Assembly (NCBI GenBank): GCA_020849765.1
Contig: JADLAY010000066.1
Location: 1-54,149, forward strand
From: Anaerolineae bacterium
GTDB lineage: Bacteria; Chloroflexota; Anaerolineae; Aggregatilineales; Phototrophicaceae
Reading direction: 5' to 3'
Length of the DNA: 54,149 nucleotides
Under the pieces are notes generated by a model. It worked only from the letters and a program-made list of their open reading frames with translations. It did not search any database and was not told the DNA's origin. Below, one piece after another: positions 35,123 through 43,096 of this stretch (position 1 is its first letter; the number at the start of each line of letters is the position of its first letter). The position numbers and the translations under genes were made by a program.

Positions 35123-35351
35123 TAGATGAGGCGTGGTCATCAATCGTTTTGAACCGTTGTTGCCCTTTTGCCCTCACCCTAAATCCCTCTCCCGACCTGC
35201 GGTGCTCCCTTTGGTCGTGATGGAGAGGGACTTTCAGAGCCAATTTTTCTCCCCTTCTCCCTGTAACCGCAAGGTCACCGAAGGTTGGGAGAAGGGGACG
35301 GGGGTTGAGGGTAGGCAGCGCTGAAACTAAATTGTGACCACCTCTCATCTA
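35123..35351 (+). repeat. MITE-like dispersed repeat, family A copy 3 (most complete)
   Basis: About 229 bp with inverted ends TAGATGAG...GTGGTCA (35123 on) and TGACCAC...CTCATCTA (ending 35351). The core shares the CCCTCACCCTAAATCCCTCT block and the AACCGCAAGGTCACCGAAGG segment with the other copies. A short extra block (GCTCCCTTTGGTCGTGATGG) is present. There is no coding capacity. Confidence 0.8.
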
Positions 35352-35373
35352 GATGACGCTCTGTTAAGAATAT

Positions 35374-35474
35374 GTCCATAAACCCCATCCATCCTGCCCC
35401 CTCTCCGCGTGCGGAGAGGGGGAGTCGAAGCGCAGCGAGACGGGGGTGAGGTGAGCGTGAGCAGGTTTATGGAT
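35374..35474. repeat. Palindromic dispersed repeat, family B copy 2
   Basis: Perfect inverted ends TCCATAAACC (35375-35384) and GGTTTATGGA (35464-35473) enclose a CCCCCTCTCCGC...GCGGAGAGGGGG palindrome and a GTCGAAGCGCAGCGAGAC segment shared with the copy at 47556-47648. With the family A element it fills the gap between the binding-protein and permease genes. Confidence 0.75.
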
Positions 35475-35499
35475 AGACAGCCTATGATTGGATAGCCCC

Positions 35500-36441
35500 A
35501 TGTCCGCGCGAGTTGCCGACGCAAAATCAATCTATATCTTCAACAAACCCATCTCCAGGCGTCGCCTGGGCGAACTGTCGCTCTTCATGCTCATGATCCC
35601 GGCCATGGTGCTGGTGATCGCCTTCGTCGTCGTCCCTGCGCTGTGGGCCATCTACATCAGCTTCACCAATCAGAGCCTGATCGGGGCCAACGCGCGCAAC
35701 TTCTCCTTCGTCGGTCTGGAGAACTATGCCAAGCTGTTCAAGGATGCCAGCTTCTGGAATTCGCTCAAGATCAGCTTCGTCTACGTGTTCGGCTCGGCCT
35801 TCGTCGGCCAGTTCGTCATCGGCTTCAGCCTGGCCGTCATGCTCAAGTATTCCGGCGCGTTCGCGCGTGGGATCGTCGGCGGCGTCGTGCTGCTGTCGTG
35901 GGTCATCCCGGAGATCGTCGCCGTCTACATCTGGTCGAGCGTGATGAATTATCAGGATGGCTCGGCCAATCAGATTTTGCTCAGCCTGGGCATGGAGCGT
36001 CAGCGCTGGCTGATCGATTCGTCGCTGTTCGCCATCATCGTCGTCAACGTCTGGCGCGGCACGGCCTTCACCATGCTCCTGTTCTCATCCGCGCTCGAAG
36101 CGATCCCCGAAACGCTCTACGACGCGGCTTCGGTCGACGGCGCCTCACGCTGGGAGCGCCTGCGCCACATCACGATCCCGCTGCTGCGCTACACCATCCT
36201 GCTCGACTTCATCCTGATCACGATGGGGACGTTCTCGGTCTTCGGCCTCGTTTTCGCCCTGACCGGCGGCGGGCCGCTCGGACGCTCGGAGATCATCGGC
36301 GTCTACATCTACCGGAACGCCTTCGAATATCGCGAGATCGGCTATGGCTCGGCCGCGTCCGTCATCATGCTGCTGATCAATTTTGTGCTGGCTTCGATTT
36401 ACTTGCGTTTCATCCGTGTTGAATGGTCGGAGGCAGCGTAG
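35500..36441 (+). CDS. Sugar ABC transporter permease (MalF/UgpA family)
   Basis: A 313-residue protein with about six membrane segments, the first near residues 28-55. It has a FVGLENYAKLFKDASFWNSL segment, typical of this family, and the EAA loop (ETLYDAASVDGASRWERLRH) that contacts the ATPase. It ends in a last membrane helix and a short basic tail. It pairs with the MalG-like protein encoded 8 bp downstream. TTG 35488 is an alternative start. No MalK-type ATPase is encoded nearby, so a shared ATPase is probably used. Confidence 0.92.
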   Translation: MSARVADAKSIYIFNKPISRRRLGELSLFMLMIPAMVLVIAFVVVPALWAIYISFTNQSLIGANARNFSFVGLENYAKLFKDASFWNSLKISFVYVFGSAFVGQFVIGFSLAVMLKYSGAFARGIVGGVVLLSWVIPEIVAVYIWSSVMNYQDGSANQILLSLGMERQRWLIDSSLFAIIVVNVWRGTAFTMLLFSSALEAIPETLYDAASVDGASRWERLRHITIPLLRYTILLDFILITMGTFSVFGLVFALTGGGPLGRSEIIGVYIYRNAFEYREIGYGSAASVIMLLINFVLASIYLRFIRVEWSEAA

Positions 36442-36449
36442 GGTTTCCC

Positions 36450-37280
36450 ATGAATATTCGTCTTGGCAATCTGGTTGGCGGTTTCTCCAAGAACACCTAC
36501 TACCTGCTGATCCTGATCTTCTTCTTCGGCCCGATCTCGTGGCTGCTGCTGGCGTCGATTGATGCGAATCCGAGTTCGTCGTGGGAGATCCCGCAGGCGA
36601 TCACGTTCGAGCATTACGTCGAACTCGTCACCGAAAGCGACCTGCTCGTCTGGCTGCGCAACAGCTTCACGCTCGCCATCGGCACCATGATCATCACCGT
36701 CGTACTGGCGACGATGGCCGCCTACCCGCTCTCGCGCGTGTCGTTCAGGGGCAAGCAGGCCTTCATGTACGCGCTGCTGCTCGCCCGCGTGATGCCGATC
36801 ACCGCCGTCATCATCCCGATCTTCAGCCTGGCGGTGCAGTTCAGCCTCGTCAACACCTTCGCCGGTGCCATCCTGATCCTATCGGCCATGCAGCTGCCGA
36901 TCTCGTTGTGGATCATGAAGGGCTTCGTCGACAGCATCCCGATCGAGCTGGAAGAATCCGCCTGGCTCGACGGCTGCAACCGCCTGACCGGCTTGATGCG
37001 CATCGTCTTCCCGCTGATGGCGCCCGGCGTGGCCGTCACCGGCCTGTTCGCCTTCCTGGCCGCCTGGGGCGATTTCCTGATCCCGCTGATCATCCTGCGC
37101 TCGCCGACGACGTTCCCGATCGCGATGGGCCTTTACCGCGCCTTCGGCAACGAGGGCAGCGTCAACTTCGGCTTCCTGACCGCCCTGTCGGTCGTCTACA
37201 GCGTGCCGTCGATTTTGTTGTACCTGTTCGCACGGCAGTACCTGGTCAAGGGGATGACTGCCGGCAGCGTCAAGATGTGA
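36450..37280 (+). CDS. Sugar ABC transporter permease (MalG/UgpE family)
   Basis: A 276-residue protein with six membrane segments, first near residues 15-35. Landmarks: ITFEHYVELV, LSRVSFRGKQAFMYALLLAR and the EAA loop (IPIELEESAWLDGCNRLTGL). The start at 36450 has AGGG 6 nt upstream and fits the family length; a longer frame from 36423 overlaps the previous gene. It is tightly linked to the MalF-like gene before it and to the glycosidase gene after it (16 bp). Confidence 0.92.
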   Translation: MNIRLGNLVGGFSKNTYYLLILIFFFGPISWLLLASIDANPSSSWEIPQAITFEHYVELVTESDLLVWLRNSFTLAIGTMIITVVLATMAAYPLSRVSFRGKQAFMYALLLARVMPITAVIIPIFSLAVQFSLVNTFAGAILILSAMQLPISLWIMKGFVDSIPIELEESAWLDGCNRLTGLMRIVFPLMAPGVAVTGLFAFLAAWGDFLIPLIILRSPTTFPIAMGLYRAFGNEGSVNFGFLTALSVVYSVPSILLYLFARQYLVKGMTAGSVKM

Positions 37281-37296
37281 CGCGGGGCGAGAGATC

Positions 37297-39474
37297 ATGG
37301 TCTACGATTCGCTTATCCCTTGCTTCGGGTCGCGCTTCACCATCGGCCTGATGCCCGACGCGCGCCGCTACCGCGTCTTCCCGCTCGGCACCTTCCACTT
37401 CTTCGACTGGCAGCGCGGCGAGAGCGAAGGCATCAGCATCGGCACCTGCCCGCAGATCGTGAGCAGCGAGACAGCGCGCATCGGCATCCGCCTGGGCGCG
37501 GTCGAGCGCATACTGCCCTTCGCCGAGGGCGAGACATTCACGCACATGAGCCAGCGCGTCACGCCGCTGACGACGGTCTTCACGGCCAGCGATCCGCGAC
37601 TGCCGGTCGAGGCGACCTTCACCTTCCGCTCGCATTTCTACCCGCAGAGCTTCCAATACAGCGTCGCGCCCGCCTACGCGCTCGAAGTCACGCTGACGAA
37701 CACGAGCAGCGCGCCGGTCGACGACCTCGAAGTCTTCTTCGGGCTGCCGCTGGCCGACGCCGCACTGACCGACGCGGGCATTCGCTCCATCCAGCCGATC
37801 GTCTTTCCGCCGGAGATCGATCACGCGGGCATCGACGGCCTGCGATTCGAGCAGATCCTGGCGGGCGACGGCGCGGCACTCTACGGCGTGACGCCGGTGC
37901 CCGAAGCCAGCCACAACCTGACATTGGCAGCGGGCGCCTCGGCGACGGTGGCGTTCTGGCATGTCGGCTACATCGCACAGCCGACGCTCAACGTGCGCGG
38001 CGAGCCACGGCGCTTCGGCTACACTGACCTGTGGGAGAACGCGAGCGCTGTGCTGGCGTTCGTCCAGTCCGAGCGCGCGACGCTGGCGCGCAAGAGCGCC
38101 CTGTTCGAATCGACCGTCGTCGACGCGAGCGTCATGCCGGAACTCAAGGACATCCTGAGCGCGTCGTTCAAGGGCGTCGCCTCGAATGCCTGGTGGGCGG
38201 CGGGCGGCTGGTTCTCGGTCATGGAGATCGGCGCCTATCACTCGACGCTCGACGTCGACTACCAGTCCGCCGTCTTCTTCTTCCAGTACTGGCCGGAGCT
38301 GGTCGGGGTCATGCTCGATCAGTGGGCGGCCTATTACGAACCGGGCAGCGGCTACATGGCCCACGACGTCGGCCAGCACCTGGAGGCGACCGGCAATCGT
38401 TACGGCGGCCCGGGCAGCGCCATGCGCGTCGAGGAGAACTGCAACTACATCCTGCTGCTGCATCATTACTGGCGCTGGACTGGCGACGACGGCCCGCTCG
38501 CGGGTAAACTCAATCTCTTGCGCGAACTGTTCCAGTTTCTGGTCGATTCGGATACGGATGACAGCGGCCTGCCCAATCTGTTTTGTGACAACACCAACGA
38601 TTGGGGCAGCGGCATGATCAGCGCCTCGCAGGAGCAGTCCTACCACGGCGTACGGATGGTGGCCACCTTCAGCGGGCTGGCGCAGATCTTCCGCCAGGTT
38701 GGCGACGATGCGCTGGCCGAGGAAGCCCTCGCCCGCGTGCGCCTGATCAACGACTCGCTGGCGCAGGCGTGGCTCGGCGATCACTACCCGATCTCGCTGT
38801 CCGACCCGGATTCGGCGCAGCATTACTCGATGTGGACACTGCACGGCCTGCTCTATGCCCTGCGCAGCGGCATGACGCTCGACATCGACCTGGATCGGCT
38901 GCGCATTGATATGATCAACAGCACCGTGCGCACGATGCGCGAGCACGGCAGCACGCACAGCACGGCGGACGTGCGCGGCTGGCTGACGCAGAACTTGTGG
39001 CGCGATAGCATCGCCGCCTACCTGGGCGTCGATTATTCGCATCACCTGCGCCGCTACCTGGGCCACGGCGAGTACGTCAGCTACGAGGACACGACGATCC
39101 TGGAGATCGCCAACGAACTGATGGTCGTGCCGGGCGCGGTCGCCGAGCATACCTACGCGGGCGAAGCGCACGATCACCCGCTGATCGACGGCCACCCGCG
39201 ACCGGCGTGCAGCTTCGGCTTGTTGTATGCGCTGGCGGGCGTCCAGGCGGATCGGCTGGATAAGCGGCTGACGTTCGCGCCGCTGCTGTTTCCGCTCAAG
39301 ATCGCGCTGACGCACGTCGCCGATTGGGAGCACGAGCGGCTCGTCTGGCTGACGTTCCGGCGCTCGCTGACGAGTGACAGCAGCGGCGCGCCGCAACAAC
39401 GCGTTTGGATCGAAGTCGAGGGCGACGAGCGCCTGATGTCTGCGCTCTCGCCGTACATCGCGGCATTTGGATAG
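37297..39474 (+). CDS. Unassigned glycoside-hydrolase-like protein with (alpha/alpha)6-type barrel
   Basis: A 725-residue protein without a signal peptide. Residues 1-250 look like a beta-sandwich (FTFRSHFYPQSFQYSVAP; LEVTLTNTSSAPVDDLEVF). Residues about 290-690 are helical with aromatic, acidic motifs (SNAWWAAGGWFSVMEIGAYH; HDVGQHLEATGNRYGGPG; MRVEENCNYILLLHHYWRWT; LPNLFCDNTNDWGSG), which fits an (alpha/alpha)6 toroid as in GH116, GH52 and DUF4965-type enzymes. I cannot place it in one family. It lies between a MalG-type permease and a GH38 mannosidase, so trimming of an imported glycan is the likely role. Confidence 0.6.
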   Translation: MVYDSLIPCFGSRFTIGLMPDARRYRVFPLGTFHFFDWQRGESEGISIGTCPQIVSSETARIGIRLGAVERILPFAEGETFTHMSQRVTPLTTVFTASDPRLPVEATFTFRSHFYPQSFQYSVAPAYALEVTLTNTSSAPVDDLEVFFGLPLADAALTDAGIRSIQPIVFPPEIDHAGIDGLRFEQILAGDGAALYGVTPVPEASHNLTLAAGASATVAFWHVGYIAQPTLNVRGEPRRFGYTDLWENASAVLAFVQSERATLARKSALFESTVVDASVMPELKDILSASFKGVASNAWWAAGGWFSVMEIGAYHSTLDVDYQSAVFFFQYWPELVGVMLDQWAAYYEPGSGYMAHDVGQHLEATGNRYGGPGSAMRVEENCNYILLLHHYWRWTGDDGPLAGKLNLLRELFQFLVDSDTDDSGLPNLFCDNTNDWGSGMISASQEQSYHGVRMVATFSGLAQIFRQVGDDALAEEALARVRLINDSLAQAWLGDHYPISLSDPDSAQHYSMWTLHGLLYALRSGMTLDIDLDRLRIDMINSTVRTMREHGSTHSTADVRGWLTQNLWRDSIAAYLGVDYSHHLRRYLGHGEYVSYEDTTILEIANELMVVPGAVAEHTYAGEAHDHPLIDGHPRPACSFGLLYALAGVQADRLDKRLTFAPLLFPLKIALTHVADWEHERLVWLTFRRSLTSDSSGAPQQRVWIEVEGDERLMSALSPYIAAFG

Positions 39475-39482
39475 GGAGCATT

Positions 39483-42272
39483 GTGCCTGACTACACCCTC
39501 TACGTCGTCCCCCATACCCATTGGGATCGAGAATGGTACGGCTCGTTTCAGTTGTTTCGGACGCGCCTCGTCCGCCTGATCAACAAACTGCTGGTGCTGC
39601 TCGAACGTGACCCCGACTACAAGACGTTCAATCTCGACGGGCAGACGATTATCCTGGAAGATTACTTAGAGATTCATCCCGAAAAACGCGAACAGATCAA
39701 ACAGTTCGTCCGCGAGCGGCGGCTGCTCGTCGGCCCGTGGTACATCCTGCCGGACGAATTCCTGAGCAGCGGCGAAAGCCTGGTGCACAACCTGCTGCTC
39801 GGCGGCAAGATCGCGCGCGAGTTCGGCCACCGCATGAACGTCGGCTACATCCCGGATACGTTCGGCCACATCGCCCAACTGCCGCAGATCCTGCGCGGCT
39901 TCGGCATCGACAACGCGATGCACTTTCGCGGCCTCGACCCCGGCGGGCTGAAGAGCGAACTCTGGTGGGAAGCGCCGGACGGCTCGCGTGTGCTGCTCCA
40001 TCACCTGTCGAACATCATCGGCTACAGTGACTCCGCGGCGCTCGACGCCAACCCGCAGCGCGCCGCCTATGACCTGCGCGCGCTGGCCTACTACAAAGCC
40101 GAGCGCGCCGTCACGCCCGTGCTGCTGGCGCTGCAAGGCGTCGATCATGCGGAAGCGCGCGAAGACCTGACCATGATCCTGCGCGTGGCCGAGGACACGA
40201 TCGACGACGTCGAGTTCGTCCACGCCTCGCTCGAAGATTACTGGGCGGCTTTGCGGGCGGCGCTCGACGGCATCACGCTGCAAACCGTCCACGGCGAACT
40301 GCGCGACGTGCCGCGCACGCCGGGCGGCATGAACTACCTGCTTTACAACGTGCTCTCCTCGCGCGTCGACAACAAGCTGCAGAACGCCCAGGCGCTCAAC
40401 GCGCTCGTCGGTTGGGCCGAGCCGTGGGCGGCGCTGAGTTGGATACAGGGCGTGGCCGATTACCCGCAGGGGCATTTGTGGGCGGCCTGGCGCTGGCTGC
40501 TGCAGAATCACCCGCACGATTCGCTCGGCGGCTGTTCGGTCGATGCCGTGCACCGGCAGATGGCGACGCGCTTCGAATGGGCGACCGAGATCGCCGACTC
40601 GCTGACCGAGGAGCGCTTCCGCCTGCTGGCCGACGAGCTCGACCTGAGCGCGGCGCACGAGGACGAACTGGCGCTGGTCGTCTTCAACGCGGCGCCGTGG
40701 GATCGTGACGAGGTGGTCACGGTCGACGTCGATATCCCGCTGCACTGGCTGCAAAAACGCGCCCTGGCCAACGTCCCGGCGCAGCCATCGATCACAATGG
40801 ACTCCGCCTACGCCGACGTGCTGGCGCAGCGCACTCGTGAAGACTGGCTGTACGGCGCGCCCGTCCTGCCGGTGACGAGTTTCCGCAGCCTGTGGGTGCG
40901 CCCGCTCGACGGCGAGCCGATCCCGGTCGAAGTCCTCAGCATCACCGATACGCCCGTCGCCAGCGCGCTCGCCTCCGGCCCGCGCGGCACGATGGAAGTG
41001 CGCCGCGTCCGCATCAGCTTCCGGGCGCAGGTGCCCGCCTGTGGCTACGCGACCTTTGCCGTCTCGACCGGGGCCAAGCCGGTCAACTGGCCGCGTCCCA
41101 CGCACAGCGCCAACACGATCCAGAACGACCATCTTCAGGTGACGATCCAGCCGAACGGCACCTTCGACCTGACCGACCTCGCGACCGGCCAGCGCTTCGA
41201 GGGCCTCGGCCTGCTTGAAGATGGCGGCGACAACGGCGACGGCTACATGTACTCGCCGCCGCCGTTCGACAGCGTTTTCACGACGCTGAGCGCGCAGCCA
41301 GCGATCTCGTTCGAGGGCCACGGGATCGCCGTCCAGCGCGCGCGCATTCACTATCAATGGGCACTGCCGGCGCGGCTCGACGATGCCCGCCAGCGCCGCC
41401 TGCCGGAGACGAACATCTGCCCGCTGACGGTCGACCTGATCCTGCGCGATGGCAGCCGCCGCCTGGAGCTGGAAGTCACGCTCGACAACCGCGTCAAAGA
41501 TCACCGACTACGCCTGCTGTTCCCGACCGACCTGGCCGCGGTGACAACTGCGCACAGCGCCATGCAGTTCGACGTCATGACGCGCCCGATTGCGCCGCAG
41601 CCGATCGCGCCGGGCGACTGGTGGGTCGAGGAGCCGCCGAGCACCTTCCCGCAGCACGGTTGGATGGACATCGCCGACGAGGCCGGGCGCGGTCTGTGCG
41701 TGATCAGCCAGGGGCTGCACGAGTTCGCCGTGCTCAACACGCCGCGGCGCGAGGTTGCCCTGACGCTGCTGCGCGCCGTCGGCTACCTGGGCGCGCGCCA
41801 GGATCTGACGACGATCATCGGCGGCGCCGGGCCGAGCTTCCCGACACCGGAGGCGCAGCTACAGACGACGCTGAGCTACCGGCTGGCCCTGGTTCCGCAC
41901 GCGCGCAGTTGGCACGAAGACGAGGTCTGGCGCCAGGCGGTCGAGTTCTCGGCACCGCCGCGCGCGCTGACGGTCGTGCCCCACGAGGGAACGCGTCCGC
42001 CTGAGGCGGCCTGGCTGCGCATCGACGGCCACAACGCCGTGTTGAGCATGGTCAAGCGCGCGGAAGAGTCAGAAGCGTTGATCGTGCGGCTGTTCAATCC
42101 GTCGCACGCGGCGACCGAGGCGACCATCCGCCTGCCCGTGCGTCTGAGCGAGGCGGCGCTGGTCGATCTGCAGGAAACGACGATCGGCGCTCTGCCGCTG
42201 GCGGATGCGCACAGCGCCCGCGTCGCCATCGCGCCCAAGCAGATCGTGACCGTGCGCGTGACGCCGGGGTAG
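39483..42272 (+). CDS. Alpha-mannosidase, glycoside hydrolase family 38
   Basis: A 929-residue cytosolic enzyme that hydrolyses alpha-mannosidic bonds with a zinc-dependent retaining mechanism. The zinc/active-site motif VVPHTHWDREW (residues 8-18; H11, H13 and D15), the nucleophile D125 in GYIPDTFGHIAQ and a later NHPHDSLGGCSVD motif are all intact, followed by the family's C-terminal beta domains. The GTG start at 39483 has GGGAG 5-6 nt upstream and lies 8 bp after the preceding gene; the longer frame from 39405 overlaps that gene. Its TAG stop codon is formed by the end of a MITE-like repeat. It is the last gene of the operon. Confidence 0.94.
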   Translation: MPDYTLYVVPHTHWDREWYGSFQLFRTRLVRLINKLLVLLERDPDYKTFNLDGQTIILEDYLEIHPEKREQIKQFVRERRLLVGPWYILPDEFLSSGESLVHNLLLGGKIAREFGHRMNVGYIPDTFGHIAQLPQILRGFGIDNAMHFRGLDPGGLKSELWWEAPDGSRVLLHHLSNIIGYSDSAALDANPQRAAYDLRALAYYKAERAVTPVLLALQGVDHAEAREDLTMILRVAEDTIDDVEFVHASLEDYWAALRAALDGITLQTVHGELRDVPRTPGGMNYLLYNVLSSRVDNKLQNAQALNALVGWAEPWAALSWIQGVADYPQGHLWAAWRWLLQNHPHDSLGGCSVDAVHRQMATRFEWATEIADSLTEERFRLLADELDLSAAHEDELALVVFNAAPWDRDEVVTVDVDIPLHWLQKRALANVPAQPSITMDSAYADVLAQRTREDWLYGAPVLPVTSFRSLWVRPLDGEPIPVEVLSITDTPVASALASGPRGTMEVRRVRISFRAQVPACGYATFAVSTGAKPVNWPRPTHSANTIQNDHLQVTIQPNGTFDLTDLATGQRFEGLGLLEDGGDNGDGYMYSPPPFDSVFTTLSAQPAISFEGHGIAVQRARIHYQWALPARLDDARQRRLPETNICPLTVDLILRDGSRRLELEVTLDNRVKDHRLRLLFPTDLAAVTTAHSAMQFDVMTRPIAPQPIAPGDWWVEEPPSTFPQHGWMDIADEAGRGLCVISQGLHEFAVLNTPRREVALTLLRAVGYLGARQDLTTIIGGAGPSFPTPEAQLQTTLSYRLALVPHARSWHEDEVWRQAVEFSAPPRALTVVPHEGTRPPEAAWLRIDGHNAVLSMVKRAEESEALIVRLFNPSHAATEATIRLPVRLSEAALVDLQETTIGALPLADAHSARVAIAPKQIVTVRVTPG

Positions 42273-42437
42273 ATGAGGCGTCGTCATAATTCGTTATCGA
42301 TCTTTGTTGCTTTTTTGCCCTCACCCCAAATCCCTCTCCCTGATGGCGAGGGACTTTCGAGAGCCGTTCTTGCTCCCTTCTCCCTATAACCGCAAGGTCA
42401 CCGAAGGTTGGGAGAAGGGCTGGGGATGAGGGTAGAT
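42270..42437 (+). repeat. MITE-like dispersed repeat, family A copy 4 (right end truncated)
   Basis: Begins with the family end TAGATGAGGCGTCGTCATAA at 42270. The core has CCCTCACCCCAAATCCCTCT, GGCGAGGG and AACCGCAAGGTCACCGAAGG. The right inverted end is missing; the element stops at the end of the response-regulator gene. Its first three bases are the stop codon of the mannosidase gene. Confidence 0.75.
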
Positions 42438-42439
42438 GG

Positions 42440-43096
42440 CTACGGCAAGTCGTTCAGATTGACCAGACCGTAGCGCAGGGCCTTGAGCGCGGCCTGCGTG
42501 CGGTCGGCCACGTCGAGCTTGGTGAAGATCGAACTGACGTAATTCTTGACCGTGCCTTCCGAGAGGTACAACTGCTGCGCGATCTCCGTGTTGGTGAAGC
42601 CATGCGCCAGCAGCGTGAGCACGTCCTTCTCGCGGTCGCTCAGCGAGTCGGCGATGGTCGTATCGGCGACGGCGCTCGTGCGCGCGACTTGCGCCAGCAG
42701 CTTGCCCGCCACGCCGGGGTCGACGTGAGTCTTGCCCTGCACCGTCTCCTTGATCGCCGTCAGCAGGCGGTCGCGCGGGCTGTCCTTGAGCAGGTAGCCG
42801 GATGCGCCGCTGCGGATGGCGTCGAAGACCCAGGCATCGCCGTCGTAGGTCGTCAGCACGAGCACGTAGACGTTCGGGTGCTTGTCGCGGATGACCTGCG
42901 TCGCCTGAATGCCGTTGACGCCGGGCATCTTCAAATCCATCAACACCAGATCCGGCGGGTCGGTATCGACCATCTCGATCGCTTCCGCTCCATCACGCGC
43001 GGCGGCGACGACTCTGATGTCCGGATCGGTCTCCAGGATCAACTGCAAGCCTTCGCGCGCAAAATCCTGATCGTCACAGATCAAGACACGGATCAT
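42440..43096 (-). CDS. Two-component response regulator, NarL/FixJ family
   Basis: A 218-residue regulator. The receiver domain (1-120) has the acidic pair in ICDDQD, the phosphoacceptor D54 (VLMDLKMPG), the conserved T82/T83 and K104 (YLLKD). The LuxR-type DNA-binding domain (about 150-215) contains LSDREKDVLTLLAHGFTNTE and SEGTVKNYVSSIFTKL. Its start overlaps the stop of the kinase gene by 4 bp (ATGA), so the pair is coupled. The closest obvious target is the divergent efflux operon at 46136-51920 or the small envelope genes between. Confidence 0.95.
   Translation of the reverse strand: MIRVLICDDQDFAREGLQLILETDPDIRVVAAARDGAEAIEMVDTDPPDLVLMDLKMPGVNGIQATQVIRDKHPNVYVLVLTTYDGDAWVFDAIRSGASGYLLKDSPRDRLLTAIKETVQGKTHVDPGVAGKLLAQVARTSAVADTTIADSLSDREKDVLTLLAHGFTNTEIAQQLYLSEGTVKNYVSSIFTKLDVADRTQAALKALRYGLVNLNDLP

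Noticed and set aside
37270..39399. Minus-strand frame of 709 codons
   Set aside because: Antisense of the glycosidase gene, which has clear domain motifs and operon spacing; the minus frame has Arg/Gln/Val-rich nonsense composition.
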